This document shows positions 17,158 through 25,237 of a stretch of 52,017 nucleotides of DNA, one piece after another. Made by a program: the position numbers and the translations under genes. Position 1 is the first letter of the stretch; the number at the start of each line of letters is the position of its first letter. Source of the DNA: CAYWGR01 sp964458015. GTDB taxonomy: Bacteria > Planctomycetota > Planctomycetia > Pirellulales > Thermoguttaceae. The notes under the pieces were generated by a model that saw nothing but the letters and a program-made list of their open reading frames with translations, searched no databases and was not told where the DNA came from. The DNA lies in contig CAYWGR010000014.1 of assembly GCA_964458015.1 (NCBI GenBank), positions 1-52,017 on the forward strand. Direction: 5' to 3'.

Positions 17158-18360
17158 ATGTCTGCAAATCCACAATCTATTGACGTTTGCACAGTTAATG
17201 AACTTAGGCCGACCAACGGAAGGCCGGTAATAGGAGCAAATAGGTTGACCGGCCGGTTCATTATCAAAGCAAGCATCAATAAAATCCACCATCCAAAATT
17301 CGCATTTACGCTTGTGGAACTTTTGGTGGTGATTACGATCATCGGGATTCTTATCTCGCTATTGCTCCCTGCGGTTCAGGCGGCGCGCGAGGCAGCACGC
17401 CGAATGCAATGCCAAAACAATCTCAAACAGCTAGGGTTGGCCGTATTGAATTACGAATCGCAATGGAAGATATTTCCACCTAGCTCGCATTGGACATCCA
17501 GCAGCACCGTCAATACGACGAATAATCCCAACTTGCGCGAAAGCTGGATCGTCATGGTGCTGCCATTCTTGGAACAACAAGCATTGCACGATAGTTTCGA
17601 CTTGACCAAGCCGACGCCTGATCCCGCTAATGCCGCGGCACGTTCGGTATCGGTGCCTTGCTTGTTGTGTCCGACAGATTCCTATAATCGGACGGCCTTC
17701 AGCGGCGCGGGCAGCTCCATGACCAATCAGATGGGCGACAATTGGGGCCGATGCAACTATGCCGCGAACGGTTCTCTCGGTTTTCTTACGATCAACGGCA
17801 CACACAGCACCTATTGTGATATCAATATCGACGGCGCATTGCCGGACAGCGGCTGGTCGAATGCCAAAATTCGCGGCGTGATGGGCGCCAATGCCTCGGT
17901 GTCCTTCGCACAAATCAAAGATGGATCGAGCAATACGGTCCTGCTGGCCGAAATACGTGCCGGCGTTACCTCGTTCGACTCGCGCGGCGTTTGGGCAATG
18001 GCCGGCGGATGCCCCAACAGCCTTTGGGCGCATGGCTATATCGGCGACGATTACGGCCCCAACAGTTCCTCATCCCTCATGGCCGACGACCTCATGGCGT
18101 GCTCCGATGTCCAAGCGGCCATGGGCGGCGAGGCCGCTCTGCAAGAGTTGGGCATGTCCTGCTCGTCGGGCAATTGGTCGAACCATCAGCAAACCGCCCG
18201 AAGCATGCACCAGGGCGGCGTCCATTCCTGCTTTGCCGACGGCAGCATCCATTGGCTCAGCGATTTCATCGAAGTCAGCTCGAGTCCCAGCTATACATCC
18301 GCCTGGGATCGACTAATGCTCTCGTCCGACGGCTTGCCGATTGATACGAGTGCATTCTGA
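17158..18360 (+). CDS. DUF1559 pilin-like protein with repeat-derived leader
   Basis: A 400-residue DUF1559 protein. The prepilin segment FTLVELLVVITIIGILIS and LLLPAVQAAREAARRMQC is intact, and the C-terminal H-X9-DG signature is HQGGVHSCFADGSIHW. The start at 17158 follows AAGGGGAGA. Unusually, about 40 residues precede the prepilin segment, and they are encoded almost entirely by copy B of the palindromic element (17177-17281), which has no stop in this frame. The leader is therefore much longer than the 5-15 residues normal for the family. Whether a prepilin peptidase still processes it, or a non-ATG start after the repeat is used, cannot be told. Confidence 0.8.
   Translation: MSANPQSIDVCTVNELRPTNGRPVIGANRLTGRFIIKASINKIHHPKFAFTLVELLVVITIIGILISLLLPAVQAAREAARRMQCQNNLKQLGLAVLNYESQWKIFPPSSHWTSSSTVNTTNNPNLRESWIVMVLPFLEQQALHDSFDLTKPTPDPANAAARSVSVPCLLCPTDSYNRTAFSGAGSSMTNQMGDNWGRCNYAANGSLGFLTINGTHSTYCDINIDGALPDSGWSNAKIRGVMGANASVSFAQIKDGSSNTVLLAEIRAGVTSFDSRGVWAMAGGCPNSLWAHGYIGDDYGPNSSSSLMADDLMACSDVQAAMGGEAALQELGMSCSSGNWSNHQQTARSMHQGGVHSCFADGSIHWLSDFIEVSSSPSYTSAWDRLMLSSDGLPIDTSAF
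17177..17281 (+). repeat. Palindromic dispersed element, copy B
   Basis: 105 bp. CTATTGACGTTTGC at the left pairs with GCAAGCATCAATA at the right (one mismatch, one wobble). The inner TAATGAAC pairs with GTTCATTA. A GGCC-(GACCAACGGAA)-GGCC hairpin lies inside, followed by GGTAATAGGAG. It is in the same orientation as the cassette and sits 109 bases after the PEP-CTERM stop codon, inside the 5' coding part of the DUF1559 gene. The copy at 1897-2002 matches along its length in inverted orientation. Confidence 0.8.
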
Positions 18361-18556
18361 CTTTTTTCGTCTTCTCGACAGCACGTCTACAATATCTCCG
18401 GCTTCCAACGAATATGTGGCGACTGGCGAAATTCGGCTAAGGGACTAACCCACTACTATCCACTCTTCTTTTAGGAGAGGAGATAGGAGTGAGGGCTTTG
18501 AAAGGTGACCAACATGGAAAAAGTGATGCTTGTTGGACAAACAGCACTCCCCCTAA

Positions 18557-18577
18557 CCCTCTCCCGGGGGGAGAGGG
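18557..18577. repeat. Perfect hairpin CCCTCTCCC-GGG-GGGAGAGGG
   Basis: A 9-bp perfect stem with a 3-nt loop in the 245-bp gap between the convergent DUF1559 and superoxide dismutase genes. The surrounding text (ccctaaccctctcccgg...) has the look of a common dispersed GC-rich repeat. It could act as a bidirectional terminator between the convergent genes; a TTGTTTTC stretch follows on the plus strand. Confidence 0.5.
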
Positions 18578-18605
18578 GACTTGTTTTCATGTTTGGGGAT
18601 AGGTT

Positions 18606-19340
18606 TTAGGCGTTGAAATTTTTCTCGGCCTGCTGCCAATCGAGCACCTTCCACCAATCCGCAATGGAATCGCCGCGTCGATTCTGATGTTTCAGATAGT
18701 AAGCGTGTTCCCAAACATCGAGCACCAAGATCGGCTTACGGCCGACCATGACGGGGTTGTCGTGGCCCGGTGTGGTTTCAATCAGCAGGTTACCGGCTTT
18801 ATCGAGGCTTAGCCAAGCCCAACCGCTGGCAAAATGGCCGACGGCCGCGGCGGCAAATTTCTTTTGGAACTCTTCAAAACTGCCGAAAGCCGCGTCGATG
18901 GCCGACGCCAGTTTGCCTACCGGCTTTCCGCCCTTGTTTGGCCCCATCATGGTGAAAAACATCACATGGTTGGCGTCGCCGCCGGCGTTATTCCGCACGG
19001 CCGTACGGATGTCTTCGGGCACGCTGTTCAAATCGGAAATTAATTCCAACGAGGTCAGCGATTGGAGTTGGGGATATTTTTCCAAAGCGGCATTCAGCTT
19101 ATCCACATAGGTCTGATGGTGCTTTGTATGGTGGATTTCCATGGTCCGCGCATCAAGGAATGGCTCCAGGGCGTCATAAGCATAAGGCAGTTTGGTTAGT
19201 GTGTACATTTTGAGTTCCTTGCGTGGTGTTGGGGATTTGGAGGGCAGAGAATCCTTTGCCGACACAGTGGCCGATAGCCCGGAAACGGCAATTGCTCCCG
19301 CCGCATCAGCAACCGACTGGATAAAGGCTCGTCGATTCAT
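18606..19340 (-). CDS. Exported Fe/Mn superoxide dismutase
   Basis: A 244-residue superoxide dismutase that removes superoxide with an Fe or Mn centre. Metal ligands are visible: the first His in EIHHTKHHQTYV, His in GDANHVMFF, and Asp and His in LVLDVWEHAYYLKHQ. Unlike the cytoplasmic family members it carries a leader of about 40 residues beginning MNRRAFIQSVADAAGAIAVSG, a twin-arginine-like signal, implying export of the folded enzyme. GGAGAG before the ATG at 19340 supports the start; an ATG nearer the mature protein (MYTLTKLPYAY) would give a normal cytoplasmic form. sodA and sodB cannot be separated from sequence alone. Confidence 0.9.
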   Translation of the reverse strand: MNRRAFIQSVADAAGAIAVSGLSATVSAKDSLPSKSPTPRKELKMYTLTKLPYAYDALEPFLDARTMEIHHTKHHQTYVDKLNAALEKYPQLQSLTSLELISDLNSVPEDIRTAVRNNAGGDANHVMFFTMMGPNKGGKPVGKLASAIDAAFGSFEEFQKKFAAAAVGHFASGWAWLSLDKAGNLLIETTPGHDNPVMVGRKPILVLDVWEHAYYLKHQNRRGDSIADWWKVLDWQQAEKNFNA

Positions 19341-19527
19341 AGTATTCTCTCCACGGGGCTGTTTTACCAAGTTGCAAGATTATACCGAAGAGGTCAATCC
19401 CCCCGGCCATCTTGCGTTACGGCCCTTGAGCAACCATGATGGATTCTCTACAATCGTGTCGGCTTTCAATGACTAGAAAGCGAATATATTTTGATTGCAA
19501 AAAGCCCCCCCGGGAAGAGGATGGCTC

Positions 19528-19938
19528 ATGGATCGCACACTTGTTTTGTTGAAGCCTGATTGTGTTGAACGCAAACTGGTCGGCCGCATTATCGCTCGAT
19601 TCGAGGATAAGCTGTTGGCGATCACCGCTCTCAAGCTAATGCATGTGACGCCCGAGTTAGCCAAACGCCACTATGCCGAACATGTTAAGAAAGATTGGTA
19701 TCCCGAGCTAGAGGCGTTTATCACGCGAGGACCGATCGCAGCCATGATTGTCGAGGGCCCCGAGGTCGTCCGCGTGGTTCGTGAGATGGTCGGAGCCACG
19801 AACGGCCTAAAAGCCACCCCGGGCACGATCCGAGGCGATTACAGCTCCAACCAACAGATGAACCTTGTCCACGCATCGGACAGTCCTGAATCTGCCGAAC
19901 GCGAAATTGCCCTTTTCTTTCCGGATCTGAAGAAATAG
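19528..19938 (+). CDS. ndk: Nucleoside diphosphate kinase
   Basis: A 136-residue NDP kinase that moves the gamma phosphate of ATP to other NDPs through a phospho-histidine. It opens with MDRTLVLLKPDCVERKLVGR, the family's ATP-site strand, and has TRGPIAAMIVEG, GATNGLKATPGTIRGDY and the active-site segment NLVHASDSPESAEREI, with the catalytic His four residues before DSPE. The start at 19528 is fixed by GAAGAGG and family length. It stands alone between two minus-strand genes. Confidence 0.95.
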   Translation: MDRTLVLLKPDCVERKLVGRIIARFEDKLLAITALKLMHVTPELAKRHYAEHVKKDWYPELEAFITRGPIAAMIVEGPEVVRVVREMVGATNGLKATPGTIRGDYSSNQQMNLVHASDSPESAEREIALFFPDLKK

Positions 19939-20027
19939 GCCGTTGTGGACTATGGTGGGACTAATGCAAATCGCTAGACGGTAGCATCTCGCAATGTGCC
20001 TGATTGTTCGGCGGATTGCCCCAAAGC

Positions 20028-21029
20028 CTATCCGCCCTTCGCGATCTTTTCTTCGGCTTTCTTCATGACGCTTTCGATGCTTACCGGCTGACCGTTTTGC
20101 AGTTTGCTTTGGTCGGCAGCTTCCATGAACGCCAAGATCTCCAGCGTTTCCTCGGCGCTCACCGGTGGATGGCCTGTTTGGAAGAATTTGACAATCTCGA
20201 CGACCAGCGGGGCATAGCCGTCGAACTTGCCGGCGTCGCCGCTCTTCTTCGTGCCTTCCACGGAGGCTCCCAGATCGCCCTTTGCCGTAAACGTACCCTG
20301 CCGACCATCCTTCCACACGCCGACAACCTTGTCGGGCGCAACCCGTGCAACTGTCTTGCATCCTGGTCCCATGATCGTGTATAGCGTTTCGACACCGTGA
20401 ATCCCGTACCAGAACAGGTCGGGATGGTGCGGTTCTAGGGCCATCGGACTCCATGCGGTGCAACTGCGTATGTCGCCGAAATCGGACGTCTTGTTGCGGA
20501 TGGCCTGAAAGCCCGCACTAAATCGCAACGATGACGACGAGAAACATGGCACGTTCTTTTCTTTCGCCAAGCGGAATATCTGCATGGCGTCGGCCAGCGA
20601 AGCCGCCATTGGCTTGTCGATGAACAACGGCTTTCCGGCAGCGATGACCGGCCGAGCTTGGGCCAGATGCGGCCGTCCATCAACGCTCTCCAGCAGCACT
20701 ACGTCCACTTGCTTCAGCAGTGCATCGATGGAATCCACAATCTCGACGCCCATGCTGCGCAACGCATCGCTATTGGGTTTCACACGGTCCCAACTGGAAG
20801 GCAAATCCGGGCTGCCGCCGGGATAGGCCGCTACGATGGTCATTTCGGCCAATTTGCCCGTTGCTTGCGGGTTTTGCAGGATCTTCGTGAACTCGACGGC
20901 ATGGGAGGTGTCAACTCCGATGATTCCTGCTCGAATCTTCTTCACGGGATCCGCCGCATCCGCGCTAGAAAAGGAAACGGCCGACGCGATTCCCGCCAAA
21001 AACGCAACAACGAAATTTTTGAACAACAT
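20028..21029 (-). CDS. Exported Gfo/Idh/MocA-family oxidoreductase
   Basis: A 333-residue protein with a signal peptide (MLFKNFVVAFLAGIASAVSF..ADA) followed by a Rossmann fold (IRAGIIGVDTSHAVEF) and the family's KPLFIDKPMA motif, equivalent to EKP. Many planctomycete genomes encode exported members of this family, acting on sugars or polyols with tightly bound NAD(P); the substrate here is unknown. It follows a TIM-barrel isomerase gene, but a strong terminator separates them, so it probably has its own promoter. Confidence 0.82.
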   Translation of the reverse strand: MLFKNFVVAFLAGIASAVSFSSADAADPVKKIRAGIIGVDTSHAVEFTKILQNPQATGKLAEMTIVAAYPGGSPDLPSSWDRVKPNSDALRSMGVEIVDSIDALLKQVDVVLLESVDGRPHLAQARPVIAAGKPLFIDKPMAASLADAMQIFRLAKEKNVPCFSSSSLRFSAGFQAIRNKTSDFGDIRSCTAWSPMALEPHHPDLFWYGIHGVETLYTIMGPGCKTVARVAPDKVVGVWKDGRQGTFTAKGDLGASVEGTKKSGDAGKFDGYAPLVVEIVKFFQTGHPPVSAEETLEILAFMEAADQSKLQNGQPVSIESVMKKAEEKIAKGG

Positions 21030-21084
21030 GAAATATCCTTCCGCACAAAGATGCCTCGGAGGGGCAACATGTGAAATTATGAGG

Positions 21085-21117
21085 AAAACGCCCCTCGACT
21101 GCGATCGTAGGGGCGTT
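21085..21117 (-). terminator. Rho-independent terminator of the isomerase gene
   Basis: On the minus strand a 9-bp perfect GC-rich stem, AACGCCCCT/AGGGGCGTT, closes a 13-nt loop and is followed by a TTTT-CC tract. It lies 37 bases after the stop of the gene at 21154-22113, ending that transcript before the Gfo/Idh/MocA gene. Confidence 0.8.
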
Positions 21118-21153
21118 CGTTGATATGGTTAAAAAACAGGAGGCGAAAAAGCC

Positions 21154-22113
21154 TTACTTGCCTGCAACGATCAGATCCAGTCGCTTGCCGTGCTCTGCGA
21201 CCGACAGATCGCCGCCTTCGATGGTCAACCAGCCGTTGTAACCGATTTCGTCCAATGCTTTTCGCACTTCCGGCCAATCGACGCTTCCGTCGCGGATGTT
21301 GCAGAAATTGCCGCCGTGTCCGTCGGGATTCAGTTTGAAGTCTTTCACGTGGCATTTGACGATCAACTTGCCCAAGGCACGGATCCAATCCTGCGACGGG
21401 GCATATTTCACGTGGTTGCCGATATCGTAGTAGGCCTTGACCCACGGATTGTTAAACGATCCGACGAAATTTGCACATAGATCGGGTTTCACCCAAAGAT
21501 TGTTCCAAACGTTTTCCAAAGCGATCAGAACGCCTGTTTTTTCGGCGGTTGGGATCAATTTCTGAACGCCGATGCGTGTTGCATCGACGGCTTGGTTGTG
21601 GGCTTCGATATACTTTTCGTACTTCGCGTTGTCGCTGGCGACGACTTGCTTCAAGTGGCCCGTTTTCTCGTCAAAGCGAATGTCGAACTCCCAAGCCTCG
21701 GGCATTGCCATGCCGCCGATTTTGCAAGGCACATAGAGCACGGCATCGGCGCCATAGGCCTGCGCCGCCTTCAAGGCGGTTTCCATCTGAGCCACACCCT
21801 CGGCTAATGCAGCGTCGCCGCCGTTCAAATTTCCCCATCCAAACAAGACCGAGTGGATCTTCATACCGAGTGATTCGGCCGTTTTGCGAGCCGCTACGGC
21901 ATCCGCCACCGGAGCTTTCCAATTGCAGGTTTCGATGCCCTCGAACCCGGCGGCCTTCCAGCTTTTCAGCAATGCCTCGGTGGGCTCGCCAATCATAGCC
22001 TTATGCAAGGTCGTTTTCCATGGTGCAGCCTCGAGCCGAGCCCCCAGCATGAGGCCCACGCCGACGGCGGCCGAGCCCGCCAAGAAATCACGACGATTCA
22101 ACCGAATACTCAT
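21154..22113 (-). CDS. Exported sugar isomerase/epimerase (AP-endonuclease-2 fold)
   Basis: A 319-residue TIM-barrel protein of the xylose-isomerase-like family. The Tat signal SIRLNRRDFLAGSAAVGVG is followed by an alanine-rich cleavage region. Metal and catalytic residues are in VLIALENVW (Glu), AYYDIGNHVKY (Asp, His), KCHVKDFKL (His) and GWLTIEGGD (Glu). It probably interconverts a ketose/aldose or acts on hydroxypyruvate-type substrates; the exact reaction is not readable. It is followed by the Gfo/Idh/MocA gene, a frequent pairing in planctomycetes. Confidence 0.82.
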   Translation of the reverse strand: MSIRLNRRDFLAGSAAVGVGLMLGARLEAAPWKTTLHKAMIGEPTEALLKSWKAAGFEGIETCNWKAPVADAVAARKTAESLGMKIHSVLFGWGNLNGGDAALAEGVAQMETALKAAQAYGADAVLYVPCKIGGMAMPEAWEFDIRFDEKTGHLKQVVASDNAKYEKYIEAHNQAVDATRIGVQKLIPTAEKTGVLIALENVWNNLWVKPDLCANFVGSFNNPWVKAYYDIGNHVKYAPSQDWIRALGKLIVKCHVKDFKLNPDGHGGNFCNIRDGSVDWPEVRKALDEIGYNGWLTIEGGDLSVAEHGKRLDLIVAGK

Positions 22114-22289
22114 GGATGCATCCTTTATACGGTGTGTAAAAATGGTGGGAAAGGAGGAAGATTACATCTCCCTCCATGATAGGCCATCAGACGGCGAAGG
22201 TCAAGAGAGGGGAGTCTCTCGTGAGGTCTTGCCGTCATTCCACTCGCTCACACCCTGCACATTTCCCACATTATTCAATTCCTTATTTC

Positions 22290-23336
22290 CTAGGCCGGAC
22301 CATTTTGCGCAACCCGAAATTTATGCAGCGTTTGCTGGCGATAAACCATACTCGGCCTCAGTAGGGTTGTAGGAAAGTCGGGACGATTGGGAGAGTCTGG
22401 GTAATGCTGTGCTTCCAGGCAAAAACCAAAGTAACGTTGATATGCGTGGCCTTTCGAGCGCAGTGCCCCGTTCAATCCATTGGCTGTGTAGAGTTGAATG
22501 CCAGGTTCGGTCGTATAAACCTCCATAATCCTTCCGCTACACGGATCAAATGCACGTGCCGCCAATGTTGCACCGGTATCCGTGGAAGTTTTGTTCAAGA
22601 CAAAACAATGATCGTAACCGCCGGATTTCTCGATATCCGCGCCGATCGTTTTCGACTGCGTAAAATCCAAGGGCGTCCCGAAAACGCTCTTGGGCTCTCC
22701 TACCGGGATCAAGCCCTCGTCACCGGCCAAGTAGCGATCAGCGTGGATCATCAACTCTTGCCCCAGTACATCGCCCGAGCGGCCGCCGCCCAGATTCCAG
22801 TAGGTGTGATTCGTAAGATTCACGACCGTGGTTTCGTCGGTTACGGCCGAATATTCCATGTGCAATTCGTCGGTGTCCGTCAAGCGATAGATCACCGTGG
22901 CAATTACATTGCCGGGATAGCCCTCTTCGCCGTCCGCGCTAGTATAGGAAAAAGCAACGCCTTGCGATCCTGGTGCCGCAATGGGCTCGGCTTTCCAAAC
23001 GACTTTATCGAACCCACGAATGCCGCCGTGTAAATGATTGGGGCCATTGTTCACGGCCAGTGTGTACTGCTTATCCTCGATGCTGAAACGTCCCTTGGCG
23101 ATGCGGTTGGCGTAGCGGCCGATCGTCGAGCCTAGACAAGGATGTCCCTTCAGGTAATCTTCCAGCGAATCAAGCGAAACGGTAATGTCCTCGACGCGGC
23201 CATTTCGGTCGGGTGTTTCCACCGAAATGATCGTTGCCCCGTAGGTCATAATTTTTACGCGTAAACCGTTGGAATTGGTCAGCGTGTATAAATCAACCCC
23301 GACGCCCTCGGCCGTCTTTCCCATGAATTCCTTCAA
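22290..23336 (-). CDS. galM: Aldose 1-epimerase (galactose mutarotase)
   Basis: A 348-residue mutarotase interconverting alpha and beta anomers of galactose or other aldoses. Characteristic motifs are TYGATIISVETPDR, GRYANRIAKGRF, NNGPNHLHGG, VNLTNHTYWNL with a catalytic His, GGYDHCFVL, and FCLEAQHYPDSPN with the catalytic Glu. There is no signal peptide, so it is cytoplasmic. It precedes the isomerase gene on the same strand with a 176-base gap. Specificity for galactose is not established. Confidence 0.9.
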   Translation of the reverse strand: MKEFMGKTAEGVGVDLYTLTNSNGLRVKIMTYGATIISVETPDRNGRVEDITVSLDSLEDYLKGHPCLGSTIGRYANRIAKGRFSIEDKQYTLAVNNGPNHLHGGIRGFDKVVWKAEPIAAPGSQGVAFSYTSADGEEGYPGNVIATVIYRLTDTDELHMEYSAVTDETTVVNLTNHTYWNLGGGRSGDVLGQELMIHADRYLAGDEGLIPVGEPKSVFGTPLDFTQSKTIGADIEKSGGYDHCFVLNKTSTDTGATLAARAFDPCSGRIMEVYTTEPGIQLYTANGLNGALRSKGHAYQRYFGFCLEAQHYPDSPNRPDFPTTLLRPSMVYRQQTLHKFRVAQNGPA

Positions 23337-23473
23337 AGCAGCGAACTCCTATAAGATGAACACAAAAGCTAACATTAGTAATGAATAATCCGTTGAGCGG
23401 ATGGAAGCATGTCGGCCCAATAGTTTTCGCAGTGCCTCTGGCTGCATAAACTCGACTTTTCAAGAGCCTGAAC

Positions 23474-25171
23474 TTACTCTGCGTCGGCCAAAATTTTGAC
23501 GATAATGTCCCGGCTTTTTTTGGCATCGGCATTGGCCGGATCCAGTTGTAGGATTTTATCGAAATCCGCCAATGCGCGGTCGTAGGCCTTCAGCTTGAAA
23601 TAAGCAAAGCCGCGGTTGGCATACGCAGCTACGTATTTCGGATCCAATCGCAAGGCCATCGAATAATCCACGACGGCCTTGGTCAAATCGTCTTTTTTAC
23701 GATACGCCAAACCACGATTGTAATAAATTTCGAGTGATCGCGGATACAACGCCAATGCCTTGTTATATTCGGCAATGGCTTTGTCCAGCTCGCCTTCTTT
23801 GTGAAATGCCGCGCCTTGCTGCGAGTGTTTCAATGCCTCGGGTTTCGCCTGCGATAGCATTTCCTCAAGTCGATCGACCGCCTTCGATCGCGTGGTCTTG
23901 TCTTCGGCGCGTCCCCACTCCTTGCAAGCTTCCGCCGTTCGCGGTTCAAGTCCCAACATTTCCTTATAATCGGCCATGGCTTTGTCCATGTTGTTTTTCG
24001 CGACATAGGCCAAGGCGCGGTTGAACAACGCCTCCGAAAAAGTGGGATCCAGCTTGATGGCTTGGTCGTAATCGGCAATCGCCTTATCCCAATCGCCTTT
24101 CAAGGCGTGTGCCAGCCCACGGCAGAAAAAAGCCTCGTAGTCTTCCGGCAGCATTCCCAAGGCTTTGTTCAGATCCGCAAACGCCTTATCGAAATTGCCC
24201 TTAAAAGCCATTGCCCGACCGCGTTCGCGATATGCCTCGGAAAATTCCGGGTCGAGGCGCAACACCTCGCTGAAATCGGACGTAGCGTGTTCGAGATCGT
24301 TTTTTTTCAGAAAGGCAAACCCACGCACGAAGAGATTTTGCGGTTCGTTGGGCGCCAATTTCATCGCCTGCTCCAAATCCGCCAGGGCGCCGTCGTAATC
24401 GTTCTTCATTACTCGCACATTGCCGCGATCGCACCATGCGCCCGCCGCTTTGGGATTCAATTCGATGGCTTTATTGTAATCGGCCAACGCCCAATCCCAA
24501 TCGCCCAATTCCGAATAGGCTTTGCCGCGGCTCGTGTAGGCCGCCGGATCCTTGGGCGATAGTCGCACCGCATAATTCAGGTCCGACAGGGCATGGACGA
24601 GGTCGCCTTTCAGAGTGCGGACATACCCGCGATCGCGATAAGCCTCGGCATAATTGGGATGCAATCGAACCGCCTCCGAATAGTCGGCCTCGGCTTTGTC
24701 GTACTCGCCTTTATGAAAATAGGCAAAGCCTCGGTTGAAGTACGAACGCCCTCCGCGCGGTTCAAGGCGGATGGCCGTGGTTTCGTCGGCGATGGCTTTG
24801 TCTAGTTCGCCTTTCATCACCAAGGCTAATCCTCGGTCGCAGTAGGCCGGAGCGAATTTCGGATCCAGTTGAATTGCCCGGCTCAAAAAAGCCAAGGCCG
24901 CGTCGATCTCCCCTTTGTCCATGGATTCAACGCCCTTGCGATACGACTCCGTCGCCGGCGAAGTGTCTTCCTCGTTTTCTTGAATCTTCTCGATGCTCGT
25001 ATCGCTAAGGCCGTCTAGGTCGGCCTTTTTATCTGCTTTATCTTTATCGCGTAATCCAAGGCCTGGCCGCAACCGTGGTGCTTGGGCAAGGCTCACGGCG
25101 TTCCATGCCAAAAAATGGGCAAGAATAAAGCCTAGTGCAAAAGATGCCTTCCATGTGTGCTGGATACTCAT
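23474..25171 (-). CDS. Tetratricopeptide-repeat protein
   Basis: A 565-residue protein made almost entirely of TPR units, about twelve to fourteen, of the form 'PEDYEAFFCRGLAHALKGDWDKAIADYDQAIKLDP' with the A/G-Y-A-D consensus. An N-terminal hydrophobic stretch (WKASFALGFILAHFLAWNAVSLAQ) marks a signal peptide or anchor, so the repeats probably lie outside the cytoplasm. TPR solenoids bind other proteins; no partner is indicated. The ribosome site GGGAAG precedes the ATG. Neighbouring repeat units are quite similar to each other, which may cause slippage or recombination. Confidence 0.85.
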   Translation of the reverse strand: MSIQHTWKASFALGFILAHFLAWNAVSLAQAPRLRPGLGLRDKDKADKKADLDGLSDTSIEKIQENEEDTSPATESYRKGVESMDKGEIDAALAFLSRAIQLDPKFAPAYCDRGLALVMKGELDKAIADETTAIRLEPRGGRSYFNRGFAYFHKGEYDKAEADYSEAVRLHPNYAEAYRDRGYVRTLKGDLVHALSDLNYAVRLSPKDPAAYTSRGKAYSELGDWDWALADYNKAIELNPKAAGAWCDRGNVRVMKNDYDGALADLEQAMKLAPNEPQNLFVRGFAFLKKNDLEHATSDFSEVLRLDPEFSEAYRERGRAMAFKGNFDKAFADLNKALGMLPEDYEAFFCRGLAHALKGDWDKAIADYDQAIKLDPTFSEALFNRALAYVAKNNMDKAMADYKEMLGLEPRTAEACKEWGRAEDKTTRSKAVDRLEEMLSQAKPEALKHSQQGAAFHKEGELDKAIAEYNKALALYPRSLEIYYNRGLAYRKKDDLTKAVVDYSMALRLDPKYVAAYANRGFAYFKLKAYDRALADFDKILQLDPANADAKKSRDIIVKILADAE

Positions 25172-25237
25172 TATTGGACTTCCCGTTGGTTTTATGAACT
25201 TCGCCAGCTTACGGTTTCCGGTAAAAACTGCAAGGAT

